64,000 nt of DNA from Streptomyces sp. NBC_00353 (lineage in GTDB: Bacteria > Actinomycetota > Actinomycetes > Streptomycetales > Streptomycetaceae). The translations under genes and the position numbers were made by a program. This document shows, piece by piece, positions 35,221-43,950 of the stretch. The stretch lies in the NCBI RefSeq assembly GCF_036108815.1, contig NZ_CP107985.1, positions 9,297,501 to 9,361,500 of the forward strand, written 5' to 3'. Positions within the stretch are counted from its first letter, which is position 1. Each line of letters begins with the position of its first letter. A model generated the notes under the pieces. It was not told where the DNA came from. It saw only the letters and a program-made list of their open reading frames with translations, and made no database searches.

Positions 35221-35961
35221 ATGCCCATTTCTCCGAACCAGGGAACCACCGGCGGTGGCACAACCGTCACCATTACCGGGACCAACCTCGCCGGGGCCAC
35301 TGCCGTGAAGTTCGGAAGCAAGCCGGCCGCAATCACCGCCAACACCCCGACTTCCGTGACCGTGACCTCCCCCTCGGGCAGCGGTACGGTCCCCGTCACG
35401 GTGACCACGGCCGCAGGCACGAGCAACCCGCTCAACTTCTACTACATCGGCGCGCCGTTCAAGGCTTCGCTGAGTGCTGCTTCCGGGCCCTCCGCCGGCG
35501 GCAACACCGTCACCATCAGCGGCACCGGTCTCGCAACCGCATCGTCCGTCGCCTTCGGAGGCAACAACGCAACCCCGACCATCACCTCCGACAGCCTGCT
35601 GAGCGTCACCGTTCCTGCCGGCACCAGCGGTTCGGTCGGCGTGAGCGTCACCACCGCGGGCGGTACGAACAACGGGTTCTCCTACACCTACGTGGATGTA
35701 CCCGCGATCACCTCGCTGACGCCGACGTCAGGTTCGACTTCCGGCGGCACCGCGGTCACGATCACCGGAACCGACCTGTCGACCACCGAGTCGGTCACCT
35801 TCGACGGCGTAGCCGCGCCGTTCGTGGTGATCAACAGCACCACGGTGTCAGTGTTCACACCGCCCGGCAGCGCGGGCGCGGTCGATGTCGTCGTCAGCAC
35901 AACCGGCGGGAGCGCCACCGCAGCCGCCGGGTTCACCTACGTGGCGGGCCCCGGTATCTGA
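35221..35961 (+). CDS. IPT/TIG-repeat protein, three repeats, no signal peptide
   Basis: ATG at 35221 with AGGAGGT four bases upstream is a very strong start. The 246 residues are three IPT/TIG immunoglobulin-like repeats of about 82 residues: ISPNQGTTGGGTTVTITGTN, LSAASGPSAGGNTVTISGTG and SLTPTSGSTSGGTAVTITGT. Each is followed by an AVKFGSKPA-type and a VTVTSPSGSG-type strand. It begins directly with a repeat and has no signal peptide or membrane anchor, unlike most TIG proteins. It ends TYVAGPGI. A paralogue follows 122 bp on and ends in the same dipeptide. Confidence 0.9.
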   Translation: MPISPNQGTTGGGTTVTITGTNLAGATAVKFGSKPAAITANTPTSVTVTSPSGSGTVPVTVTTAAGTSNPLNFYYIGAPFKASLSAASGPSAGGNTVTISGTGLATASSVAFGGNNATPTITSDSLLSVTVPAGTSGSVGVSVTTAGGTNNGFSYTYVDVPAITSLTPTSGSTSGGTAVTITGTDLSTTESVTFDGVAAPFVVINSTTVSVFTPPGSAGAVDVVVSTTGGSATAAAGFTYVAGPGI

Positions 35962-36083
35962 TCGACGCTCTCTTCCCGGCACATGCCGGGCGAGCAGGCG
36001 GCCCGGGCACCCCGGAAGGCGCCCGGGCCGTCACCGTGCCCCACCCCTATGGCCGTATCCGCCCACCGCTGCGAAGAGGCACC

Positions 36084-37097
36084 ATGACGACACCTGCCCT
36101 GACGGGCCTTTCTCCCAATCAAGGACCCACCGCGGGCGGCACCACGGTGACACTCACCGGGACCAACCTCGGCGACGTGACAGCTGTCCGCTTCGGCACC
36201 ACAGCAACCGCGTTCACGCTCGTGTCCTCCACACAGATCACCGCCACCGCCCCTCCCGGATCCGAGGGATCCGTCCAGGTCACCGTCATCAGCCCGGGCG
36301 GCACCAGCGGAGGGGTTGCCTACTACTACGTCGCGCTGCCGACCTTGACAGCTGTGTCTCCCGGTCAAGGACCCATGGCGGGCGGCACCGCTGTGACACT
36401 CACCGGAACCAACCTCAGCCAAGCGACGACAGTCCGCTTCGGCACCGCAACGGCTGCGTTCTCGGTCCTGTCCACCACGCAGATCAACTCCGTCACCCCA
36501 TCGACCCCTGCCGGATTCCCGGGACCTGCTCAGGTCACCGTCACCAGCCCCGGCGGCACCAGCGGAGGCGTTGCCTACTACTACGTCGCGCTGCCGACCC
36601 TGACAGCCGTGTCTCCTGGTCAAGGACCCACCGCAGGCGGCACCGCTGTGACACTCACCGGAACCAACTTGCTCAACGCCACGACTGTCCGTTTCGGTGC
36701 CACGGCAGCAGCATTCTCGGTCGTGTCGGCCACGCAGATCACTGCCACCTCCCCTCCCGGATCCACGGGGTTCGCCCAGATCACGGTCATCACCCCAGGC
36801 GGCACCGGCGGAGGGGTGGCCTTCCAATACGTCGCGCTGCCCACCCTGACGGACCTGTCTCCCGATCAAGGACCACCCACGGGCGGCACCACGGTGACAC
36901 TCACCGGAACCAACCTCGGCGACGTGACAGCTGTCCGCTTCGGTACCACAGCAGCTGCGTTCACGACCGTGTCCGCCACGCAGATCACCGCCACCGCCCC
37001 CACCGGATCGGCTGGAGCCGTCCAGGTCACCGTCACCAGCCCCGGCGGCACCAGCGCGGGACTGACCTACACCCGGATCGCGCTCCCCGGCATCTGA
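36084..37097 (+). CDS. IPT/TIG-repeat protein, four near-identical repeats, no signal peptide
   Basis: ATG at 36084 follows GAAGAGG and gives 337 residues. Four repeats of 82-85 residues carry LSPNQGPTAGGTTVTLTGTN, VSPGQGPMAGGTAVTLTGTN, VSPGQGPTAGGTAVTLTGTN and LSPDQGPPTGGTTVTLTGTN. The repeats are also alike at DNA level, indicating recent amplification. There is no signal peptide. The end LPGI mirrors GPGI of the upstream paralogue. Both are probably in one operon and form beta-rich rods; the role and the way they leave the cell, if they do, are unknown. Confidence 0.9.
   Translation: MTTPALTGLSPNQGPTAGGTTVTLTGTNLGDVTAVRFGTTATAFTLVSSTQITATAPPGSEGSVQVTVISPGGTSGGVAYYYVALPTLTAVSPGQGPMAGGTAVTLTGTNLSQATTVRFGTATAAFSVLSTTQINSVTPSTPAGFPGPAQVTVTSPGGTSGGVAYYYVALPTLTAVSPGQGPTAGGTAVTLTGTNLLNATTVRFGATAAAFSVVSATQITATSPPGSTGFAQITVITPGGTGGGVAFQYVALPTLTDLSPDQGPPTGGTTVTLTGTNLGDVTAVRFGTTAAAFTTVSATQITATAPTGSAGAVQVTVTSPGGTSAGLTYTRIALPGI
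36099..37091 (+). repeat. Four tandem 246-255 bp repeats inside the second IPT gene
   Basis: Units begin at about 36099, 36345, 36600 and 36846. Stretches such as GGCGGCACC.TGTGACACTC and TACTACTACGTCGCGCTGCC recur almost unchanged. The second unit carries a nine-base insertion. Confidence 0.85.
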
Positions 37098-37393
37098 GCG
37101 GCCGCCGGCGTCTGCTGAGTCCCGGGACATGACCGCGAGGGGACGCGTCGACGACGGCGGCGTCAGAGCAGCGGTGGCCGGGTGGCCTCCCGGCTGCGTC
37201 CCCTCGCATACGGGCACACCGCGCTGCAGGTGCAGACGGACGAGGCTTTCGTGCTGGTGACTGAACATCGCGCCGGCCCGAGAGCCTCGTCCGTCAGGCA
37301 CTACCGACCACCACCTGCTCGGTGGTGAACGTGAGGTTTCGGTGGCTCTCTCGTTTCCGAGCTCCGCGGGATGCTTCCACGAGGAACCAGAAG

Positions 37394-38641
37394 TCAGCCG
37401 CCGCGCTTCAGGCGTACGACGACGGGGGCGCCGAAGGGGTCGCCGGACTGGTTGACCTGGACGTGTCCGGCGCCCAGCCACTCGTCGGTGCCGGGCACCC
37501 GATGGATCTCCTTGAGCCACAGCGACTGGTTCGACCCCTTGCGGGCACCGGTCGTCAGGGGCAGGCGGTGGCGCTTGATCTTCACGCACCGGCCGTCATC
37601 GGTCAGGTACCAGTTGCCGTCGAGGAACAGGCCCTCGTCGTCCTGATCCACCGGGGTCCGCAGAGCGCACCCACCGGGTGCGGGCTCCTGTTCGACCCAC
37701 TTGGAGCCGTCCCAGCGCAGCCGGATGAACTCGTCCGCGGGTTCGTTCTCGACCTCGCCGTGGTTGAAGGAGTTGTTGCCGTACGCGCGCACCTCACCGC
37801 TGTCCAGCGCGAAGACCTGGCCGAGCCCGGCGCTGGGCTCCGGCGGGATCGGCTCCTCGAAGCGGGCCTGCGGAGTCTCCACCGACTTCCAGGACGTGCC
37901 GTCCCAGTGCATCGAGACGGGCTGGCTGTACCGCTCGCCGTAACCCAGCTCGGTGCCCGGCCCGGTCGAGCGGCTGCCGACCGCCCAGACGTCGTCCGGT
38001 CCCACCACCGCGAGGTCGGAGGTGCCGTACGGCAGCCGGGTCGTGTTCCAACGGGTGCCGTCCCAGTGCACTGCGGTCTGCTCGCCGTTGAGGGCCCAGA
38101 TGTCGTCCGGGCCCGCGGCCTCGAAGTCCCCGACATTGCCCGGCGGGGGGTTCGGCACCGCGGACCAGCGGGTGCCGTCCCACCTCGCCCAGGGGGTCAC
38201 GCCGGCGCCCACTTCATAGGTCTGGGGCCGCAGCCACAGGACTTCCTCGCCGACCTCTTCGAGCACGGGCGGGTAGTCGGTGGTGCCGAGAGCTTCGGGA
38301 ACGGGCTCGCGCTTCCACTGCGTACCGTCGTAGTGCAGCAAGTGAGCGTTGGCCTTGCCGTTGTTCTCGGTCCCGACCGCCCAGATGTCGTCCTCGGCCA
38401 GAACGGCGACATCGGTGAGGTCTCCGCTGAAGTCCGCGATGTGCTCGAACTCCCAAGTGAGGGAGCTCGCCGGGGCTTTTGGCGGGGCGTCCTTGCCGCC
38501 GGCGTCTGCCGTGTCGGCGGAGCCCGTGGTCCGGGAGCCCGTCAGCTCGTCGTCCGTGCCGCACCCCGCAGCCGTGAGCACAGTGGCCAGCACGGCGAAG
38601 GCCACTATGCCTCTCTGCGTGATTCCCGAAGCTCTGCGCAT
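37394..38641 (-). CDS. Lipoprotein with beta-propeller-like repeats
   Basis: ATG at 38641 follows AAGGGGGT. The 415-residue protein has a lipobox AVLATVLTAAGCG near residue 27, so it is lipid-anchored on the outer face of the membrane. After a Thr/Ala-rich linker, repeats of the type DDIWAVGTENN, DDIWALNGEQ and DDVWAVGSRS alternate with HYDGTQWKRE, RWDGTRWSAV and HWDGTSWKSV, the pattern of bladed propeller proteins. No catalytic motif is seen. It is a probable surface binding or scaffold protein; it converges on the IPT genes. Confidence 0.85.
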   Translation of the reverse strand: MRRASGITQRGIVAFAVLATVLTAAGCGTDDELTGSRTTGSADTADAGGKDAPPKAPASSLTWEFEHIADFSGDLTDVAVLAEDDIWAVGTENNGKANAHLLHYDGTQWKREPVPEALGTTDYPPVLEEVGEEVLWLRPQTYEVGAGVTPWARWDGTRWSAVPNPPPGNVGDFEAAGPDDIWALNGEQTAVHWDGTRWNTTRLPYGTSDLAVVGPDDVWAVGSRSTGPGTELGYGERYSQPVSMHWDGTSWKSVETPQARFEEPIPPEPSAGLGQVFALDSGEVRAYGNNSFNHGEVENEPADEFIRLRWDGSKWVEQEPAPGGCALRTPVDQDDEGLFLDGNWYLTDDGRCVKIKRHRLPLTTGARKGSNQSLWLKEIHRVPGTDEWLGAGHVQVNQSGDPFGAPVVVRLKRGG

Positions 38642-38923
38642 GATTGCACCCCCTTGTTGCTCCTCCTCGGAGCGGTTTTCAGCGAGCGGGCAGCGTACCC
38701 GTGGTCATAGTCGTAGCCCTTGACGGCATGCAGCTTCGTAGGCCGTCGGCGGCGTGACTCCGTGGACGAGCGGTTGCAGGCCGACGCCTGCCATAAGAAC
38801 GACCCCTTCAGGGATCTGCCAGGCGTTCTTCAGGGTTCCCGGGGTCCTCCGGCGTGCGCCGCCACGGTTCGCGGCAGGGCCGTCGGTGAACCTCGGCCGG
38901 CCTTCGGACGGATTCGGTGGCCG

Positions 38924-40375
38924 TCACTGGCTGCTGAGGTACCTGCCGTATGCGAGCGCGCTCGACGGGGAGGGCAGACCCAGCTTGGCGGGTGTGAAGG
39001 CGGAGGAGCCGTTGACGCTCGCCCGGGGCAGCAGCCACACGCCGCCTGAGCCCGCGTTCTCACCCGGGGAGCCGACCGCCACGTCCGCCCTGCCGTCGTG
39101 GTTGTAGTCGCCGGTCGCGACGGCGGCACCAAAGGCGTCGGCGGTTTCCGCGACGCCCGGCACGCGCGGGGTGTCCTGCTGGAACCCGACGGAGTGGCCC
39201 TCGCCCCACGCGTCGACGAGGCCGGTCGGGCCGCCGAACAGAAGGGTTGCGGCGCCCGCGCCCGAGCGGGTGCCGATCGCCTCACCGGGGGCGCCGGCTA
39301 TCAGGTCGTCCCGGCCGTCGTTGTTGATGTCGGCGACGGCGAGAGCGGCGCCGAAGCGGTCACCGGCCTCCGCGACGCCCGCCACGCCGACCGTGTCCTG
39401 GTTGAGGGTCTGCCGGCGGAACCCGAAGCTGCCGGGTGTGGCGTTGCCGTAGTGGACGTGGATGCCGCCGCCCTTGGCGATCTCCTCGGGGCCGCACGGG
39501 TCGTCCACGTTCTCGTCGGCGATCTCCCGGCACTCGCCGAGGGCCAGGTCGTCGTGGCCGTCGCCGTCGAAGTCGCCTGCGGCGAGGGCAGAGACTCCGG
39601 CGTTGTCGGTGTTCCAGGTGTTGGCCATGGACTGCTCGGTTGCGTCCCAGGCCCACAGGCGTACGTGCGACTGGGTGAACGGGGTGTTCGTCCAGTACCC
39701 GACGGCCAGGTCCGCTGTGCCGTCCTCGGTGAAGTCGCCGCTGGTGAGGATGGGGGCGCGGCCGCCCATCGGGGCGGTGAGGACGGTGGTGTAGATGCCG
39801 TCGGCGGTGCGCAGGACGACCTTGTCCTTGCCACCGATCACAATGTCCCTGCTGCCGTCGCCGGTCAGGTCGGCCGAGGCGACCGCCAGGCCGAAGGCCG
39901 CCGATGCGGACGGGCCGTTGAGGACCACGGAGCCCGGGCCCGGACCGCCCTTGGCGCCGCCCACCGCGGTGACCGAGCCGGCGTCCGTGCCGCGGCCGGT
40001 GACATCCTCGCCGGGGGCGCCGACGAGGAGTTCCGCGACGCCGTCCCCGCTGGTGTCAACCAGTGCCACGGAGGCGCCGAAGCGGTCGCCCGTCTCGGGG
40101 GTGCCGGGGACCTCGGCGGTGGCCTGGCTGATGCGGATGCTGCCGTGGGCGCCGATTCCCTTCGGGCCGCCCCAGACGATGTTGACGTAGCCGGCTCTCG
40201 CCTTGCCGCCGACCGCGCCGTCCGGTACTCCGACGGCGAGGTCGGCGTACCCGTCGGCGTTGAAGTCGCTGGCGGTCTGCGGGGGAGCGGCGGCCGAGGC
40301 CGGGAGGGTCAGCCCGGCGGTGGCCGCAGCGACGACGGTGGCTGCTGTGGCGTACGTCCGTATCCGTGTGCGCAC
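38924..40375 (-). CDS. Secreted FG-GAP (integrin-like) repeat protein
   Basis: GTG at 40375 with TTGGAG upstream gives 483 residues with a signal peptide (TYATAATVVAAATAGLTLPA, cleaved after SAAA). Seven or so FG-GAP repeats carry calcium-loop motifs: DFNADGYADLAVG, DTSGDGVAELLVGAPGE, DFTEDGTADLAVG, DFDGDGHDDLALG, DINNDGRDDLIAGAPGE and DYNHDGRADVAVGSPGE. These form a seven-bladed propeller. Such Streptomyces proteins are exported and of unknown ligand. No anchor is present. Confidence 0.92.
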   Translation of the reverse strand: MRTRIRTYATAATVVAAATAGLTLPASAAAPPQTASDFNADGYADLAVGVPDGAVGGKARAGYVNIVWGGPKGIGAHGSIRISQATAEVPGTPETGDRFGASVALVDTSGDGVAELLVGAPGEDVTGRGTDAGSVTAVGGAKGGPGPGSVVLNGPSASAAFGLAVASADLTGDGSRDIVIGGKDKVVLRTADGIYTTVLTAPMGGRAPILTSGDFTEDGTADLAVGYWTNTPFTQSHVRLWAWDATEQSMANTWNTDNAGVSALAAGDFDGDGHDDLALGECREIADENVDDPCGPEEIAKGGGIHVHYGNATPGSFGFRRQTLNQDTVGVAGVAEAGDRFGAALAVADINNDGRDDLIAGAPGEAIGTRSGAGAATLLFGGPTGLVDAWGEGHSVGFQQDTPRVPGVAETADAFGAAVATGDYNHDGRADVAVGSPGENAGSGGVWLLPRASVNGSSAFTPAKLGLPSPSSALAYGRYLSSQ

Positions 40376-40669
40376 GGGGGCTCCAAGAGTGTCCGAGGTG
40401 TGGAATTCACCTGTGGGACATCCGGAGGGCGCCGAGGGTTGTGCTGGTGCGGGACATTACGTGCCTGGCGCAGGTCGTGCTCGGGCGGTCGGCCGATGTC
40501 CGGGCCCCTGCCTCTCGGGCTTGACGAATCTGATTCCACAGAAGGATCAAGATGTTCAAGCGCCAGATGTTCGGCGCGCAGGCTATCGACGACTCCCCGA
40601 GCGGATTCTCCTCGCCCCGCAATCGATGCCCGTCAGTACCGGACTGGGTACGGACATTAGGATCGGGAC

Positions 40670-41065
40670 GTGACGATCAAGTACGAGTGGCGGGGTGACT
40701 TCGACAACGCGTCTCTCAACGCGCTGCACGCCGACGGCTTCGGTACCCCGGTCGCTCAGACCGACTGGCGAGCACGACTTGAGGATCACAGCCTCGGCTG
40801 GGTCTGCGCGTGGGAAGACGGCGCTCTGAGCGGCTTCGTCAACGTTGTTTGGGACGGCGGAGCTCACGCCTTCATCCTGGATACGGTGGTCGCCCGGCAT
40901 CGCCGGTCGCGAGGGATTGGCGCTGCGCTTGTCGCGGTTGCGGCCAAGGAAGCCCGTGCCGCGAAGTGCGAGTGGCTTCACGTCGACTTCGAAGAACATC
41001 TGCGTTCGTTCTATTTCGATGCCTGTGACTTCAGGGAGACGCCGGCTGGGCTGATCGCCCTCTGA
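40670..41065 (+). CDS. GNAT-family N-acetyltransferase
   Basis: GTG at 40670 (131 residues) lies after GGATCGGGA. The single GNAT domain shows CAWEDGALSGFVNVVWDGGA, FILDTVVARHRRSRGIGAAL (acetyl-CoA loop R-R-x-G-I-G) and LHVDFEEHLRSFYFDACDFR. It is a cytosolic acetyltransferase of unknown substrate. It is followed 108 bp later by a small gene of unknown function on the same strand. Confidence 0.88.
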   Translation: MTIKYEWRGDFDNASLNALHADGFGTPVAQTDWRARLEDHSLGWVCAWEDGALSGFVNVVWDGGAHAFILDTVVARHRRSRGIGAALVAVAAKEARAAKCEWLHVDFEEHLRSFYFDACDFRETPAGLIAL

Positions 41066-41173
41066 CGCCATGGGCCCCCTCCAGTGCCTGTCCGCATCGA
41101 GCCGGGCGTCAGCTTGGACTTGTCCGGGCGATCACAGTGGAGGTCGGTCGGGGCAGTCAGGCATCATGCCGTG

Positions 41174-41608
41174 GTGAGTATCGTGGTCAAGTTCTTCGTG
41201 GCACCGGATGACACGTCAGCGGCTCTGGCGCTTCACACCGGGCCGGTACGCGCATTCGAGTCCCACTCGTTCGGCAACTTCGATCCTGAGTTGGCCGTGG
41301 TCGAGTGGGAATGCCTCCTTGCCGACAGCAGCTTCGAGGAACTTGTCCAAGCCGGCGAGCCACGAATCGTTGCTGGTCAGGATGATGGTGGGTGCGTCGT
41401 GTTCGCGATCTCGCCTCGTCTGCTCACCGCCCTCGCCGGGGCCGAGCGGTCCCGGTTGCGTGAAGTCGCCGCATCGTGGGTCAAACAGCGTTCGGAGGAC
41501 GGCGAGGTAATCGAGGCTGAGATCGCCGATGAGATCGTGAGTGAACTGGCTGCCCTCGTCAGGAGTGCCAGAAGCCAGAGCCAAGGCGTCTACTGCTGGG
41601 TCGCGTAG
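41174..41608 (+). CDS. Conserved hypothetical protein (144 residues)
   Basis: I chose GTG at 41174, which gives VSIVVKFFVAPDDTSAALAL; an in-frame GTG one codon upstream and an ATG at 41084 also exist but the intervening sequence looks non-coding. The protein is acidic (FGNFDPELAVVEWECLLADS) and ends EIVSELAALVRSARSQSQGV. It has no export signal. I recognise it as a type of small conserved Streptomyces protein but know no function. Confidence 0.65.
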   Translation: MSIVVKFFVAPDDTSAALALHTGPVRAFESHSFGNFDPELAVVEWECLLADSSFEELVQAGEPRIVAGQDDGGCVVFAISPRLLTALAGAERSRLREVAASWVKQRSEDGEVIEAEIADEIVSELAALVRSARSQSQGVYCWVA

Positions 41609-41769
41609 TGATCACGAGCGTCCGCGCTGACTCGTCGTTCGCCGCAATCCTGCACGCGCCTTCGGCGGCGGATGTAGCCCCCGGCCCTCGTCACTGTCCC
41701 ACCCAGACGGTTGCCTGGGTCCATCGCACTGGTTGGTCACTCATACGTTCTATGTTCGACCATGAGGGC

Positions 41770-41862
41770 CTACGCTCGCCAGGGCTCGGCGTTTGAAGTG
41801 AGCTTCACGGTTGGCATTCTTGAGGATCTGGTCGGCAGTTTTGGTCCACACGAACGGATGTG
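41770..41862 (-). mobile_element. IS630-type transposase C-terminal scrap
   Basis: The minus strand reads PFVWTKTADQILKNANREAH then FKRRALAS. This is the last segment of IS630-like transposases (PFVWTKTADEIL). Only about 30 codons remain. It is on the opposite strand to the IS630 relic at 24.7 kb. Confidence 0.6.
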
Positions 41863-41949
41863 CACGGTCGTGTCATCAGTGATCGCCAGTCGAGGTACGG
41901 GAGTTCGACCGGTGATCACTTCCGGCGGTGTCGATTTTGCGCCAAGGGC

Positions 41950-42561
41950 CTACGCGTCGGCCCCGTAGGTCCCGTACTCCGGAAGCCCCGTTGCTTCGAA
42001 GGTGTGCACCGAGAGGCCGCCCGGTGTCGCCTGATGGCTGACGAGCCGCAGCCCGGCCGGTGCTCCGCCGTCCGGGAACAGGCGTCGTCCTTGGCCCACC
42101 ACGACCGGGGCGATGACGAGCCGCAATGTGTCGATCAGCCCGGCGGCCAGCAGGGACTGGGCCAGCTGAGCGCTGCCGTGGATCTGCAGTTCCCGGCCGG
42201 GCTGCCGCTTCAACTCGGCGACTTGGGCGGGGATGTCGCCGGACAGGATCGAGGTCGGGTTCCACTCGGCATTGGTCAAGCTGTGGGAGGCCACGTACTT
42301 CGGCAGGCCGTTCAAGATGCCGGCGAAGGGATGGTCGGTCATCTTCGGCCAGTCCCGCGCGAAGTTCTGGTAGGTACGGCGGCCGAACAGGAATGCGTCC
42401 GCCTCGCCGAGCCAGGTGCCGACGAGCCGGTCGAACTCCTCGTCCAGGTGCGGCACGAACCAGCCACCCCGCGTGAACCCGTCGCTGGTGTCCTCGTCCG
42501 GGGACCCCGGCCCCTGGGAGACACCGTCGAGCGTCAGGAACTCCTGCACAACCAGCTTCAT
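41950..42561 (-). CDS. RibD/dihydrofolate-reductase-like protein
   Basis: ATG at 42561 with AGAGAGTGG upstream gives 203 residues. It shows the RibD C-terminal (DHFR-like) fold: MKLVVQEFLTLDGVSQGPGS, ADAFLFGRRTYQNFARDWPK, KYVASHSLT, ELQIHGSAQLAQSLLAAGLI and LRLVIAPVVVGQGRRLFPDG. These proteins are probably NADPH-dependent reductases, but most are uncharacterised. It is a single gene. Confidence 0.9.
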   Translation of the reverse strand: MKLVVQEFLTLDGVSQGPGSPDEDTSDGFTRGGWFVPHLDEEFDRLVGTWLGEADAFLFGRRTYQNFARDWPKMTDHPFAGILNGLPKYVASHSLTNAEWNPTSILSGDIPAQVAELKRQPGRELQIHGSAQLAQSLLAAGLIDTLRLVIAPVVVGQGRRLFPDGGAPAGLRLVSHQATPGGLSVHTFEATGLPEYGTYGADA

Positions 42562-43140
42562 CGCGCACCACTCTCTCTTCGACCTCGAGGCCGACTCAGC
42601 CGCTTCGGCGGGGGGAGACGCGACCGTCCCCACTTCTTGGACGCCGTGGCGCGCAGAAACTCATCGGTCCGAACGGTGATGTCCGTGCCGGCCTGCGCGA
42701 GTCCCCGCGGCTCCGTAAACAGACTTGCAGGTCGGATGGCCGGTGAGGAGCGCATATGGCCTGTCCTTCAGCCAGAAGAGGGATTCGGGCCCATGGACGC
42801 GGGTGCGTAGGAACGCCACGATCGTTGCTGCGCCCCGAGGGCTGGAGAAATGCAGCAGCGCGGATGTGACCCGCGTCCTGCGTCTTGTCATCTTGGCCCT
42901 TGACCTCGGCGCCCGTTCTGATGATCATCGGCTGCACCGGGCAGCTGCACGACCGTTTCCGCCGCATTGTCGGAGGCGTCCGAGGCCCCGCCGCGCCGGA
43001 AAGCAGCCTGCCGGGTCACGTGCAGCATCTCGCCGATGGCTGCCCAGCTCAGGCCTGCGGTTGCGGGCCTGGTGTACGAGGGCGCGCTGGATGTCGTTGA
43101 CGACGATGCATGGTGGTTTCGGTCTGCCAGGATGTGCCGC
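42562..43140. other. Gap of about 580 bp with HTH relic and an unclear small frame
   Basis: Besides the HTH relic listed separately, the minus strand from 42891 to 42661 has a 76-residue frame with AAGG upstream (TSALLHFSSPRGAATIVAFL; SLFWLKDRPYALLTGH). It could be a small gene, but I know no relative, so I do not call it. Confidence 0.35.
42985..43100 (-). pseudogene. Fragment of small HTH regulator
   Basis: The minus strand reads GLSWAAIGEMLHVTRQAAFR, the HTH of small Streptomyces proteins that precede or accompany SpoIIE phosphatase genes. Upstream parts (DIQRALVHQARNR) lie in another frame. It adjoins the RsbQ operon and is related in pattern to the intact HTH gene at 62.05 kb. Confidence 0.55.
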
Positions 43141-43950
43141 ATGGATGTACGGAGCAGGAACCATGTGACGGTGACCGGGCGGTCCGGGGCGCCGGTGGTG
43201 ATGCTGGCGCACGGGTTCGGGTGCGACCAGAACATGTGGCGCCTGGTAGTGCCGGCACTCGAGCGCGATTTCACCGTGGTCCTCTTCGACCACGTGGGCG
43301 CGGGGCGTTCGGACCTGTCGGCGTGGAGCCAGGAGCGCTATGCGACGCTCGACGGGTACGTCGACGATGTGCTGGAGATTTGCCACGAGTTGGCGCTCGG
43401 CCCGGTGATCTTCGTGGGGCATTCGGTGAGCGCAATGATGGGCGTGCTGGCCGCCGCGCGAGAGCCGGAGACGTTCGCCGGGCTGGTGCTGCTCGCCCCG
43501 TCACCGTGCTTCATCGACGATCCGGCCACCGGCTACCGGGGCGGGTTCAGTGCCGCGGACATCAATGAGCTGCTGGAATCGCTGGAGGCGAACTATCTGG
43601 GATGGTCGGGTGCGATGGCGCCGGTCATCATGGGCAACCCGGACCGGCCGGAGCTGGGGGAGGAGCTGACCAACAGTTTCTGCCGTACCGATCCGGACAT
43701 CGCACGCATCTTTGCGCGGGTGACGTTCCTGTCCGACAACCGTGCGGACCTTGCCCAGGTGGGTGTTCCCACACTGGTCGCTCAGTGCTCCAGTGACGCA
43801 ATCGCGCCGCCGGAGGTGGGCGCGTTCGTCCACGCGCAGATACCCGGCAGTCGGCTCGTCACGTTGAACGCGACAGGGCACTGTCCCCAGCTTGCCGCGC
43901 CGGAGGAGACCGCTGCGGCGATCACCGCGTTCGTGGGAACCGTCAGATGA
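43141..43950 (+). CDS. rsbQ: RsbQ-like alpha/beta hydrolase (stress signalling)
   Basis: ATG at 43141 after AGGATG gives 269 residues, the same length as Bacillus subtilis RsbQ. The triad is S95 (FVGHSVSAMMG), D219 (CSSDAIAP) and H247 (NATGHCPQLAAPEE), and RsbQ-specific text is present: NYLGWSGAMAPVIMGNPDRP and CRTDPDIARIFARVTFLSDN. In Bacillus RsbQ supplies or makes a small hydrophobic ligand required by the PAS phosphatase RsbP, and the pair signals energy stress to sigma-B. Here the next gene, overlapping by ATGA, is exactly a PAS-PP2C phosphatase, which confirms the role. Confidence 0.92.
   Translation: MDVRSRNHVTVTGRSGAPVVMLAHGFGCDQNMWRLVVPALERDFTVVLFDHVGAGRSDLSAWSQERYATLDGYVDDVLEICHELALGPVIFVGHSVSAMMGVLAAAREPETFAGLVLLAPSPCFIDDPATGYRGGFSAADINELLESLEANYLGWSGAMAPVIMGNPDRPELGEELTNSFCRTDPDIARIFARVTFLSDNRADLAQVGVPTLVAQCSSDAIAPPEVGAFVHAQIPGSRLVTLNATGHCPQLAAPEETAAAITAFVGTVR

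Noticed and set aside
36099..37091. Regular 246-255 bp repeats considered as CRISPR or satellite DNA
   Set aside because: Period and content fit coding IPT/TIG repeats in one frame; there are no short direct repeats with unique spacers.
39098..40660. A 520-residue plus-strand frame
   Set aside because: It is antisense to the FG-GAP protein, and its repeats are only reflections of the FG-GAP repeat codons.
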